Positions 25,201-37,760 of a stretch of DNA of 64,000 nucleotides are shown piece by piece. The position numbers were made by a program, and so were the translations under genes. Source of the DNA: Dysidea avara (Eukaryota; Porifera; Demospongiae; Dictyoceratida; Dysideidae). The stretch spans positions 22,090,356 through 22,154,355 of the forward strand of contig NC_089273.1 of NCBI RefSeq assembly GCF_963678975.1. The letters run 5' to 3'. Under the pieces are notes generated by a model. The model searched no databases. It had not been told where the DNA came from and worked only from the letters and a program-made list of their open reading frames with translations. Positions within the stretch are counted from its first letter, which is position 1. Each line of letters starts with the position of its first letter.

Positions 25201-25513
25201 CTAGCTGACAAATTTGCAATACCTGCTACTTCATGTGATACTAATTCATTCACTTTTGCTGAGATTTCTGCATCTTTGGTCCTCTCTCATCTGAACTCTC
25301 TGGATCCTAGGAAGTCCACAGGTCCAGATGGCTTGTCTTAGGTTCCTGAAAGAGATAGGCTGCTCCATTGGGTACCTTATACTGTTAACATTCATTGCAG
25401 AGTGGAGTTGTTCCTTCAGACAAGAAGTGCTCACATATACTCCAGTTCATAAAGGTGCATGGTGCTTTGGACAATCCTGGCAACTTCAGACCAATCTCTG
25501 TTGTGTCTGTTAA
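25201..25513 (+). pseudogene. LINE reverse-transcriptase fragment
   Basis: Frame 1 reads LADKFAIPATS, FAEISASLV, then HLNSLDPRKSTGPDGLS and a stop at 25,339. A shifted frame continues RFLKEIGCSIGYLI and TPVHKG, and a third gives DNPGNFRPISVVSV. KSTGPDGL, PVHKG and NFRPIS are the successive N-terminal motifs of non-LTR (LINE) reverse transcriptases. At least two frame shifts and one stop make it dead. The catalytic YxDD region is absent, so it is internally deleted as well. Confidence 0.8.
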
Positions 25514-26248
25514 TTCTTGCTGTTTTTTGTTCGTGCATTTTTTCAGTCATTCTTATAATTTGCCTTAAGTTAATTGTTGCATTTGTATCCACGTATATTT
25601 GTTTTGTATGCATGTGTTAGTTTGTACTTGTTAGCTAGCTATGTTCATTAATTTTGCCTGTACTGTATGCTGCTCTGGCAAGGAAGAATGGTAGTTGCCA
25701 ATTGACAGAGACTCAGAGGGTAATTTATAAATCAATCAATCAAATCAGTCTGATAATTTAACAAACTTTTATTGCTAACTCACGAAGAAAATTTCTTGCT
25801 GTACAAACTCCAAAATTAATATTTATTGAATTTATAAACTGACAATAGCTAACAGTGAAAGTGCATGCACTGTCTGGTCTAACAACTGTCTACACAACCA
25901 GAGCAACAATAACGCGGTAGAATAAAATCAGTGTAGCAGGTCAAAGAGTCTGGATAAACTTATAGCAATGAAAGTCATACATGGAGTGAAGCATATACAG
26001 CTACAAAAGGGAAGACAATGATATTGTGGGTGACATTCTGGGAGCATGATTCCCACCCAGCAAGATTTCTTTTAAAATTTGAAAGCATTAAAACTTTCAC
26101 CTTGTTATTAAAAATACATTAACAAGCTACTGGCAGTCAGTGGCAGTTAAGAGACAGAATATGAGACTGTTCTATAGAGTGGCCGGCTGACTGCTCTATT
26201 AGAGTATCTCGATCTTTTGTAATATAAGTTCGTATAATAATATTATCT
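25282..26248 (+). repeat. 967-bp repeat, near-identical to 63,033-64,000
   Basis: Matches 63,033 to the window end almost base for base, with a few substitutions and single-base indels. It includes the LINE fragment and about 700 bp of non-coding DNA ending in a CTATTAGAG box. The high identity implies recent spread. Upstream flanks differ sharply, placing one edge at 25,282 / 63,033 in the second copy. Confidence 0.9.
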
Positions 26249-26469
26249 CATGTTTTAAAGGAGGGGAGACTACTTGCATGAGTCCTCTTCTGCATCAATA
26301 AACCATCTTTAGTGCAAAAATAATAGTTGCTTGTAGTATTGTGCACGTGATCTCCCAGCTCCCGGTCCCGGTTTTACCAAGAAATCTCCCGCTCCCGGTT
26401 TTACCAATACCCGTCAGTTTTAAAGACTCAAAGGTAAAAACATTTGGAAACAAAAGATTCAACACGCAC

Positions 26470-27850
26470 TTAAGGTGAGAAATAAGGTGAAATCCTACCA
26501 GTGGTGTTATTCGTTTATTGCTTAGTTTCAGTTGTTGTGTAGCCACTGGTGAGGTGTATTGTCCGGAGAATCTGTGCTGAACACCGAATCTACTGCTGTA
26601 TACTGATTACTCAAGAAATGAGAGGTGATTTCGACGACGAATTATTGCTGAACTAGTGCATCATAAGTTGAAAGACTGAGACATCACGTGATTCTACGAT
26701 GGAGTAGAGATACTGCTGTAACAATATTCACTCACTGCTGTAACAATATTCACTCACTGATGAACAGCGTCTACTACACTTTCAGTGTTTATAAAAATGG
26801 CTAGTAAAATTTTGGCGAATCCGCCAATTTCGCCAAGATTTTCCGCTATACAGTACATGATATAAACAAATTTTGTAGCAGCTTCATTTTAGGTCATACT
26901 GAAGGTACTTCTTGGTCTTAGTTTCATCTAACCAATACTGCCAAGGTACAAGGTATTGTGTGTGTTCAATACATCTGAAACATTCAGTTTTGTCTGTGTA
27001 GTTTTTAATATTATTATGTATACTAGTAGTCAACAAATTTGCAACACAACTATAGCTTATCTCTGGTGCACCAATTTGATAGCTATAAAGCTGTACATTA
27101 AGTGCATGTAAAATATTAGCTATAAATCTGCAGTACAATTCCTTAGCTACCTTGCATGTATATTGTACTTTTGGGTGGAAGTGACTGGTAGAGTTGCTGC
27201 CTCAACCACGTGCATGCTGTTTTGCCATCTGTAAAGTGCTAAATGCATGCAACTATTTTAGTGCGTGGCCTTCTGCAAAGGTAACCTTAGGGTCTTGTTC
27301 AATTGTGCTATTTTGGGATTTTAAGAGGCAGAGAAGAGACAATTACTTAGACACTAATCCTATATAATATTATAATGGATTTTTAAAAACCAAGTGTTTA
27401 TGAGATCTTCATTGCAGGGAAAACTGCACACAAGACTATGCTACGTAAATAAAAACTATTCCCATTAATTTTAAAATTCTCCTGGAATTGCTACTGGGTC
27501 ATTCCATGTCAAATCAACCAGGAATTTAGGGTCACCTCTCAGATTTTGACGAAACTTGGTGTGGTTGTAGTACCTGTGGTGCTTATCACTGGTGCACATT
27601 TTTAGCTCCACACACTGCATAGTTTCCGATTTACAACCTCAAATATATTGAATATTTCATGAAAAATTGGTTCATCTGTAGATACAAAATCAATCGTAAC
27701 TTCACACTGATATTTTTAAACACAATTTTCAAATATGGAAGACTGTTGATTGACCTTTCCAGTGATCCCTAAATTATGGGATGTCTACTTAATTATGGTT
27801 TTAAGGTACTTTATTGAAAACTTTAATCCTTTATATTTCAAAATTCTGCT
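26470..27850. other. Gene-free stretch
   Basis: No gene seen. A short direct repeat of AACAATATTCACTCACTG occurs near 26,720-26,760. Confidence 0.4.
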
Positions 27851-29412
27851 TGAAACTCTTCAAATTTTTTTTATGAATAATTATTCGGTCATGATCTCTG
27901 TTTGATGAAATTTTTGTGGTGGGACCACAATGGGTTCAAGAGATATATTGTTGTATGCAGTGGAATTTTGTAGTCTACTATTGCTGTATGGGAGTGTATA
28001 CCTCCAATAGCCACTCACAACAAAGCCATGACAAATTTGTCTTACAGAGTGAAGGTGTCTAGGTACAGTGCAAACTGTATTAGTGACCACCTGTATTGAA
28101 AAACCACCTATCTGCAGTTTATCTAATTGGATATTAATGTGCAGCACCAAAGTATTAACCCTTTCTAGCAATCCAAAAATGGTCCTTATTAGACAGGTGG
28201 ACTTTAAATGAGACCACCATGCATCCATAAACACATGAACGTTGTACCATCCCTTTGAAAATACTTTATTAAGTCAAATTCCACCATAGTGCACTTACAT
28301 ACTTAGCCACACTATTCAAATTACATACATGGGTGCATAGGTACAACAGACCTCCTTGAAAAGGGTACATGGACACTTTATGTGTTCATGATCTCGTTTT
28401 ATAATTCTACATACAATTGGACCCAAGACAAGTCTGGTTTCTCAAAAAAACAAAAACACTATCAATGGTCCAAGGAATACACAGCATACAGTAGATGCAT
28501 TACTTGTACCAAAAGGTTTTTATAAGCACCTCAATGTGTGATTTATAGAACTGTCATTACTAAATGGTTTTTCGAAGTATTTTGCATTCATGCTTTGAAG
28601 ATCAAGTACAGGCAGATGTTAAATACAGAACATTTTTACCTCAAAAAAGTGGTGAACATGAATTTATGACTTGATTTTCAAAGTGGTTATGAATGTAAAG
28701 TAACTTAGTAATTAATTTCACACATTGAGGTGCAAGTAATGCATGTACTGTATATGGTAAAACCCCTCCATTCCTAGAACCATAATAATAAAGTGTTCAT
28801 ACCACAGAAGCCACAGAAGTATCTTGGTCTATATATATTATTGTAAAACTAGAGTGGGACTATAAACAGGCGTCCTGGTTATCAAGGTGTCCCGGTATCC
28901 TTTTTGAGGAGTTCTGTTGTATACGTACCTATGCAGTCACATATGCAACTTAAATAGAGCTACTGTAAGTCCACTACAGTGGGATTCAACTTAATAAAGA
29001 AGGTATTTGTAAAGAGATGATGTAACATTCACATGTGGACACATGGTGGTTATATCTGTAATATAAAGTCCACCTGTCTAATATAAGGACCATTTTGGAT
29101 TTGCTAGAAAAAGTTGATGCTTTGGTGCTATACATTACTATCCAATTAAAGAACTACAGCACATAGATGGTCTTTCAATACAGGTGGTCACTAATACAGG
29201 TTGCACTGTACCTAGACACCTTCACCCTATAAGACAAACTTGGCATGGCCTTGTTGTGAGTGGTTGTTGGAGGTGTACACTTCCATACAGCAATAATAGA
29301 CTCCAAAATTCCACTGCATACAACAACATATTATCTCTTGAGCCCATTATGGTCCCACCACAACAAATATAGAGATAATGACCCAAATCATTATCCATAA
29401 AAAAATTTGACT
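27850..29412. mobile_element. 1.56-kb palindrome (fold-back element)
   Basis: The left half (27,850-28,600) pairs inverted with the right half (28,700-29,412). Matching landmarks are 27,915 with 29,350 (GTGGGACCACAA type), 28,100 with 29,180, 28,260 with 28,990, and 28,510 with 28,735. Arms are diverged by substitutions and small indels. No gene; the frames at 27,881-28,234 and 29,184-29,372 are the same arm sequence read from each side. No clean target duplication was found. Confidence 0.75.
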
Positions 29413-32400
29413 GGGCAACTGCCCCCAAAATATGTCATACCTTCATATATATGTGCTGATGTGTGCATGTACAAAGATTGTGTTAATTACCACAAAGGCC
29501 TATTACAGTTGTATGTCAATCAACAGTTCTTGCTATACAAAATAATGCTACAAAAATAGATTATAGATACAAAACTACACAATACAATTATTCAATCACC
29601 GTTACACTAAGGCAGCTACAAAGCATCAGTTCGATGCTTAAAGTTTGCATTGTGGGTTTGAATTAGAGCTGCTTAAAGTTTTGCATTATGAGTTTGAGTT
29701 AAACATATTGGTTTAGTTAGGGGCATTGTTGTGAAGCCAAAAGAATTAAACGAGTCAGCATTGCACAGTTTAGTTACTAAGCATCACTAAATAATAATTT
29801 TTGCAATGTGGGGATTGTTTTTCCACAGAGTACATTTCAACTGCATGAAAAGATGCCTAAAAACATTCCCAACCTATATGTCGAAGTGTTTATTATAGTA
29901 CCTTAGGTTACTTTATTCATCCACAAAGTGGTTATTTGGTTTAAAATGGTATCACTACAACCAGTGAAGCCCACAATCATTTCTTTTTTGTACCCACAAT
30001 TGATGTTTGCAAACCTCTGTATAAAAGTAATGTGGTGAATACAGGTTTGTCTTCCTTCACCTATTAGGTGAGCATACCAGAGTGATATATATTACTTATA
30101 CCATGGCCATGCGGGATTTGCCTGATATGTATGCCCAAATCCAAGAGCCAAAGCTGAAAAGCCGTCTGACTGTCATGCCGCTTACTCACCGAACTCGGTG
30201 CGAATCGACACAATCTGTGCTGATAATGAAGAACTCATCATCCAGCTACTCTAAGATTGTTATCACGAGTTCATGCGTGCTTCCGTTCATTCTCTACAGT
30301 GCAGAAGCATAGATACTATATGCTATGTAGCATATAAGATCTTTGGTAGAAGGCCAAGATGTAGTCATTCCTTTGAAAGCCACAGCACATACTATTCAAG
30401 TGGTATGTATAGAACGCCTGACTAGCATGTAAGAGGTCGTGGGTTCAAAACCATGTGTGTGGCATATTTTTTTTCTTTCTATTCAGTATTGTTTTGTGCA
30501 CACCTTTTTAAAACATGACTTTTAGCTCATCATATCTTTCTTCTCCCCAACAACTTACACACCTACAAGAGGTCACAATTTCAAATTATATAAGGAGAGT
30601 TTTAACAAGTTTGCAAGGGCTTTCACATTTTTGAACAGGCTAGGGTAGGTAATGACTGGCCTATTACATTGTTAATACTGATTCATTAACTTCATTTAAT
30701 AACCTCTTAACATTGGACTGATTATCATTATTTTTATAATAGTTGATTTGTATACATGTAATTGAGCAGGATTCACAGGCTATGCCTTTTCCTGAAAATT
30801 AAGAATATCTACATCTTTGTTTTAAGCACATAGGTGTGCACTGACATGCAAAGCTGTTTGTTCAGATTTACCTCATTACTGCTGTAGTAAATAGGCAGCT
30901 TGCATGATTGTACAGATACTATTGTGCATCTGGAAAATGTTAATACTGGAACCATGCAGATACCGCAGTTTACACTGAGGCAACTGTGTCTGACCTGGCA
31001 CAACTGTTTTACTATAATCATGCTTACGTGCTGTCACTTTAAAGGATTATACATTAACAAAAACTGAGTTTTTATATGGCAAGAGGTATATGTGTCACTG
31101 CAACATCAGAACTGAAAGTGCATAGCATAGGACACGTTCTGAACCTTTGCTTGCTATGCAGTAACTGTAATTGCAAATTGTGTTGGCTTTAAATTATGCC
31201 CAAGTTCATTTTGCTTTGTGACAGTTGGTAAGGTAAACATCATCTAGAAACTGAAACTGTACCATGTGTACACCACCTGTAATGTAGGTATACTGTATAT
31301 ACAGTTGCCTTAGCTTGCATGCAGTTTAACTAATTAGCCTTGCATGCTCATTATTTCACTATATGTACTGCATAAGGATCATGTACTTTAAAGCACTATC
31401 GACACACATGCTACACAGCAAATGTAGGACACTAATATTTATGCTTGGTTCCCAATATATTATTGTTGCATTAGTTGTCTTGCATGTAAAGCAGCGAAGG
31501 TTTTGTTTGTTCTTTACAGCACATTGAAGTCACTGGTAGGGAAGACACACTGAATAATTGAACTACATTCCTCAAAACCACAAACAATAAACTTTAGTGT
31601 TTTGCATCATTAGTTTCAGCACGATGGCATAAAGAAACCTCATGCTCTTTAAAATTGTGACATCACCATGTACTCTACATAGCTACATGAGCAGTGCTTT
31701 AATGTGGAGATGGTCCTGCACGTAGAGCAGGTACCAATGCTAGTTCATGGATATAGCCAATTTTATGTGTAGTTTAGTACTGTAATTACTGTACGCATAC
31801 CCTAGAAGAGATTCCATTTTCTGAATTAGCTAGTAATGAGTTGGAAATAATATGTACTGTCTTATTTGTCATTGGGTATCACATTTCAGCAGATAAAATC
31901 TACTATGTATTTCTGGTGAGTGAAATGTTTGTACCTACAATACAATTTATTACATTTTCTTACTTTCTTTCTGATATTAAAAGATAGCCATGGCAAGTCA
32001 CAACATGTTCTGGTAACTTTGTGTGGTATGTGTGACTGTGACCTCATACTGTGTAACACAGTATTTTTAAATTTTGTGCAGAGTTAATCTAATCAGAAGA
32101 ATTCAATAATGTCTTGTTTTATGGAAACCCAATTTACTTTATGATAGTTATATTTCTCTAGGGTTCTGTTTATCTAGGGTTCTGTATATGTATTTCGGAC
32201 TGTGTTTCAATACAATATCGTGATCACCAAGGCCAGATAAAATGTCAATAGTATAATATTATTATTTATTGTTGGGAAAAACGAGTCAAGTATACTTTGA
32301 TGTCGAGTTGGTTGGATTACTATTAAATTCTAAACCATGTTCCTGTATTATTATCAATAAGAGAGCAGTGGGTAGTAACATGTGTTCTGTTTAAGAAGAG

Positions 32401-33574
32401 AGACATAGCTAGCTTCCCAGTCTATTCAAGGTGCAAACTGAGTATGCTATTCTCCTCTTGTAAATTACAGAATCTACAATTTAATTGCATGGAGGGAAGA
32501 ATCTTCTGAGTTTCGGAAACAGCAAACTAATAATTATTTTACGTATAATTATATATTTAAGTCTGGTCACCAGAGTACCCAGCTAGTTAATGCACTAGCC
32601 ACCACCCCAGCACTGGTGGAAAGTACCTGATAGCTGCAGTGGTAGCAGATATACCTATGCCACTACTAGCCGCAACAACTCTTGTCTGTACCCAAACTTA
32701 TAACCAGAGTTAATATGCATATGATACAACACAACACAAGTGAGAAATAGGAATGTTTCTTCCATTGGTCTGTTTTTATTTCTTGTTCTTAATACACATT
32801 CATCATTCTCTACATAAGATATACTTTAGCATTTCTATCAGAGATCGCCTAACATGTTTTTTGCCAAAATCCTACTGTAATAGAACACTCACCTAAACAC
32901 CACCTTAAGAACCCCCCCAAGAAACCTTAAAAGTTATTTATGGGAAGTATAGGTCCTCTGGAAAATATGAAGTCAATATAAAAGCATTTTTTTAAATAAC
33001 TGCAATACGTATGCCATTTTGTTCATCTTATTATTTTTCCACAGGCTAGAGCAAAATGTGAATACTTTTTGGAGATAAAAACTACATAAGTTACCTTCCT
33101 ATGAATTTCTTCACATCCATGACCTATTTTTAGATGCATAATATTACAATGATAGCACCCATTCTTAAGCAAATTTGCTTCTTGTAGGTTCACTTTGTCA
33201 TTGATCTTCTGACTTACTGTAGTCTCTGCAAGGGTAACAAATGTGTTATTGTATTGTATTGTATTGTATCAGTGCTTTACAGTGAAAATGTTAATAAGTA
33301 TCCAATATTTTCATGTTAACACGTTCATTTAGAAACTCTATATCATTACCTATATTAAAACTAAGTTCATACCAGAGCAACAATGTTGTTGTGTACCACT
33401 GTGCACTTGACTTACTGTGATCACAGCTGCACAAGTGTGCATGCCTATATGATAAATTAGAAACCACACTATTGTTGACCACAGCATGCTATACACTACC
33501 TATAGTTGGATATGTCAAAGCTGTATACAAAGTGTAAGGAAACAATACACTGGTGTTTGCTAACTCTGATTGTT
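29413..33574. other. Gene-free stretch
   Basis: About 4 kb with no supportable protein gene. It contains the tRNA-like sequence at 30,379-30,463 and a TATTG pentamer repeat at about 33,245-33,270. Confidence 0.45.
30379..30463 (+). other. tRNA-Ala(AGC)-like relic or SINE head
   Basis: GCCACA at the 5' end pairs with TGTGGC at the 3' end as an acceptor stem. CGTGG-GTTCAAAA-CCATG forms a T arm with a B-box-like GGTTCAAAACC. CTAGCAT resembles an Ala anticodon loop. The anticodon stem has mismatches and the D arm is too long, so it is not a functional tRNA by eye. Pseudogene or tRNA-derived SINE start are both possible. Confidence 0.35.
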
Positions 33575-33767
33575 AACTCAACACGCCAGCATACTAAACA
33601 CACAGAGATCTCTATTTGGACTCAAATAAACATTTATACAGAAACACTATTAGTACTTATCTGATTTATGGAGAAACTACTGTTTTTTTTCTTAGTTTCT
33701 ACCATATCCATTGAGTCCAAATAGAGATCTCTGTACGTGTGTTTAATATGCTGGCTTGTTTGACTCT
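33575..33767. mobile_element. Small MITE with about 45-bp inverted ends
   Basis: GCCAGCATACTAAACACAC and GAGATCTCTATTTGGACTCA at the left recur inverted at the right (33,713-33,767), with about 90 bp between. Non-coding; target duplication not resolved. Confidence 0.7.
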
Positions 33768-34482
33768 TGTTTCTCTATTTTATTTAGTAATTTTTATTCC
33801 TATGTTTTAATTTTAAAATTATTTTTACACTAGTACCGTATTAAAGGAGCAGAGTAGGAAGCTATCTAGACTACCCGTGGCTAAAACCTCTCATCTCAGT
33901 GAGAACTTACTGTTATTCAGTTCCTAGCCTGACTCACCAATCACACACAATATCACTCTAACTCACTGCCTCAACTCCTTCCATCCTCACTACTAGGTGA
34001 TACAAGAGAGGTTGCCTATACCTGAAGATATCATACTCTACTAGTGGACATTTAATCATGGATGGAGAAAGTGAATTGAAGTTATAGTTATGCCACAGGA
34101 CTTTGTAAAATGGGGAATTTGGAATAGTGGAATAACGGAATAAGCAAAACTTACCTTCTGCAGACTATGCAAATAGTCATATACTCTATTGTAATTATAC
34201 TTTTTTAAATCTTGTAACAGCTTTACATGGCACACCACGATGATGGATAGGTGCATTTTGGTTGTCAATGTTGTACATTTGGTGTTTAACACCATTCATA
34301 CTGGACAATATAATCACAGTTATTTCCTAGGCAATAACTACTGTACTGTCCAAGTAAAATTCTTTGAAGTATGGCTTCATAGGGACATAAGTAGGGATTA
34401 ATTGTCCACTAGTATATAACTTCAGGTGTAGGTAATCTCCCTTGTTTTATCCCTAACTGAACTTTAAATTGATATTTTACTT

Positions 34483-34650
34483 GTACTTGTATAGAGACTA
34501 TTGTATGCTGCTCTTATGTACAAGTGAATGTAAAATGACAGGATTTATTTACTTTGCTACATATAGTTTACAGCAAAGTAAATAAATCCTCTCATTTTTT
34601 ACATTCACTTGTACATAAGAGCAGCATACAATAGTCTTTATACAAGTACA
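34483..34650. repeat. 168-bp near-perfect palindrome
   Basis: About 80 bp at 34,483-34,563 is repeated inverted at 34,571-34,650 around a loop of under 10 bp. Unit B has a single copy (about 38,865-38,935), so the palindrome arose in unit A by local inverted duplication. Confidence 0.85.
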
Positions 34651-36353
34651 GGTGGAAGGCAAGCAAAAATTCATTTTGGATTGACATCAGCTGCACAAAT
34701 GAGAACATATGCAGGTGCCAGTGAATGGTTAATGTTTCTCGGTTTTGCATCTCTGACATAATTATACGTAACTACATAACTGAAGGAATGCTGGTTTACA
34801 TTGGTGCTTTCAATGGTTACATTTCTGTTTTCAAATTTGGTGTTTCCTTAGACCTAGTACCAATAATTATTTTCAATGTTTACATTTGGTACTACTGCAA
34901 TATTTCAATGGTTCCAGTGGCCAGGTGTTTTCAGTGTTTCAATGTTTACATTAGTGATCCAGTGTGTGTTTACATTGGCCATAAGGCATGTCTGGCATGA
35001 GCAACTATCCTTATAATGGCTATCACACAATAGTGTATATTATACAATGGTGCCTAATTGTTAAGACTAAATATTATGCCACACATTAAATACTATGTCA
35101 TGCAGTTGAAGTCATGAGCCTGAAATAATATTATGTTTTTATTTGCTTATTATTAATTTTTCTGCTGCTGCAAGACTATTCTTGTCCATAACCTTGTTAT
35201 GTCATTGGCACATGTCAAGCCAAAGTGATACCCGAATGCGAAATAATTAAGCAATAAGGATGTTCCGTTATCTGCTATTACTGTACTGTAACAGCTTAAA
35301 TATTTAAATAAGAAAATTGACTGATTTTGAGGTTTTGGTGGCTAACAACAAAAATTTATCCTTGAAATATTTATACCTCCATTTTTATAGTCTACTACCA
35401 GGAGTTACTAACATGGAGAATGTTATCAACTCTTCTTTGGAATTGTTTGCAAATCTGCATTTTTTTTTTTAAATTTGGTACCATTGCTCAACCTCGAAAA
35501 TATTGCCGCTCAAAATATTTTGGCTGTACATGGTAAGTGTCAGTCAATCAGTCAGTGGAACTGAAATAAAAAGTGAGCTGTTTTAAAAATCTATAGGATT
35601 GCCTTGAAGGCAAACCAAAACCCAGCATTTACCTAATGACAGATGATGTTGTTAAAAAGAGGTGAAAGTGTTAGTTGTACTCTATTATGTAGATGCATGG
35701 ATGATGAATCTGGGTATGGCTGTCAGCACAAGTATATACTGACTCATTGTAGTAGATTTTTTCTGGTTACATGACATTTTCATGTTTGCAGCCATTCTTT
35801 TAAAAAGTGCTGTGTTCAGTGTGATATCAGAAGATTTCCTATTACCAGGAAACCTGTTAACAGTAACCCTATTCCTGTTAACAGGAAACCTAGCAGGAAA
35901 CCAACATATGTTGTTGCATGTATAAGTATATAATGTTTAATGACTGTAAACACTTAGCTTCACATTGTTGCATAAAGCAGCATGCTGCAACATAGCCATT
36001 ATACTGACGGTAGATAATTTGAAAAAAATTTATCATTGGGATATTATTCACGGGTGGTTTAAGTTACTAGCAAGGGTGCAACTTCCAGACAGTAAATATT
36101 GCAAAACTGGAACCAATGAAATTAACTGTAACAAATCCATTCTAGGTTACTATACTCCATCAAAAAAGTGGAATGCAGAATATGTACAATTTTTTCTAAC
36201 AATCATTTGATAAAATCACTTTTCCCCCACAAATTCAGTTGTAAAATCACTGCTTTAATATTCATTTCTACAAAATCATCACTCAGATAACTTTTAGCAC
36301 ACTAAAATAATAATAATGTATAGGTAATAGGTCTTGTAGCTTGCTTCTGTATA

Positions 36354-36768
36354 CAGTGGAACCTCCCTTATCCGGACTTCTATTATCCGGGCACCTCCAT
36401 TGTCCGGACAGCCCAAATTGGTCATGTGGCTTGTACTTTGTTGACCATAATGAAGTTTGGTTTAGATGAAAGCACAAGGAGGGAGCCTAAAGGTTGCTGT
36501 TTACCTGTTTGGTGGCTTGTTTAATAACTACCAGTTGGTTGCTAGGTGATAATGCATTTTTACAGCCCAGGGGAGTGACCATGAATGCTCTGTAGTGACT
36601 TCCCTTCTGCCCACTAAACTGCATAGCACGAACTGATAGCAGTAACAGTAATATTTGTTTTTTAAATTAGTTACTTTAGCATAATAGCATACTATTCTTA
36701 GTTACAGACATTTCTGAGATATGGACAGTACTATGTACCAGACCGCCTGGATAAGAGAGGTTCCACTG
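36354..36768. mobile_element. Tigger/pogo-type MITE
   Basis: Begins CAGTGGAACCTC-CTTATCC and ends with its inverse (GGATAAGAGAGGTTCCACTG), with TA at both flanks (36,352-36,353; 36,769-36,770). TA duplication and CAGTGGAACCTC-type ends are typical of pogo/Tigger elements of the Tc1/mariner superfamily. It is 415 bp with no coding capacity. The same site in unit B (about 43,863) is empty, so it inserted after the duplication. Confidence 0.85.
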
Positions 36769-36929
36769 TAGGTTCTATCCTTAAGTATAAGTCCTATATA
36801 AATTTAGTGCTAAGAAGTGCTAACTGCATACATATTTATTTACTGCATATAGAAGAGCAACCACTCAAGGCTGATTTTCCAAAATGCGGTCACAATTTAT
36901 GTGTTAAGTGTAGATACAACTCTTCACAT

Positions 36930-37760
36930 CAAAATAATCATGTAAGGGATTTTCTGCCTTTTAATGTCACATTTTGACAACTCACATATTTATGACCAAG
37001 GCGGCGCATTTCAAACTATTAATCAATTTAGTTCAGTAGTCAGTAAGTATAATTACGCAAAAAATTTGACGAAATAACTCAACAGGTACATAACTGTCTC
37101 AATGGGAGCACAATGAGTATATTCATTCATATGTTACATTAAGACTGATTATCCAAAATCCAAAATCCAGTCACAATTGCTAATTGTTTACACATTTTAT
37201 CATTGCTGATTAAATCACTCACCACATGCTTACATATGGTTAAACAATTCAGTACAGTACATAAATAATGCACCAGTGTGCATTGTGGTTGTTTCCAATA
37301 GAAATAGGTACAACAGGTCATCATAAGTACAACTTAAGTTTACATTAATACTGGATTACACTGTATGTACTGTAGCATGAATTTCAGGACATACAGAGAT
37401 ATTCACGTGTGCAAATGCATGCCCCCTTTCTTAGTCAGTGTCAATGTATTATTAAAATGACTTCATAATAAAGATAAATATAGTGGTGATAAGATACGTA
37501 CTCGCATTCAGTGTAAAAATATTACAATGTAATATGGACATTTGGACAATGGCAGAGGAAGTAGTTGGTGTGTGGGGGGCTGACCATGCAGAGTATAGAA
37601 TGTTTGGTCTAGGCCGGGCTGTGCTTCCCAGATGCTGCAGTCATTTTTAGCATTTTAAAGTTCACCAGATTTAATCTCTAAGAACATTTCAACTAAAACT
37701 TAGTCAAAAGTATTTAAAACAGGCCATTTTTGTGGTTCCAGTGATGCTACATGCGTATTT
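36930..37760 (+). pseudogene. Gene-less locus of the secreted-protein family
   Basis: Both flanks of gene copy 3 are present: the upstream block (37,139-37,262 against 44,040-44,160) with the box CATATGGTTAAACA (37,233), and the downstream block (from about 37,265 against 45,115-45,600). The roughly 950 bp between, which in unit B holds the TATA box and both exons, is missing. The junction falls in GTAC-rich sequence present at both ends of the missing segment, which suggests deletion between short repeats. Confidence 0.7.

Noticed and set aside
27881-29428. Frames of 117, 62 and 68 residues with shared sequence
   Set aside because: They are the two arms of one palindrome read from opposite sides; no codon pattern or motif supports coding.
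36354-36768. Promoter or gene fragment around the CAGTGGAACCTC sequence
   Set aside because: Inverted ends, TA duplication and an empty site in unit B show a Tigger-type MITE.
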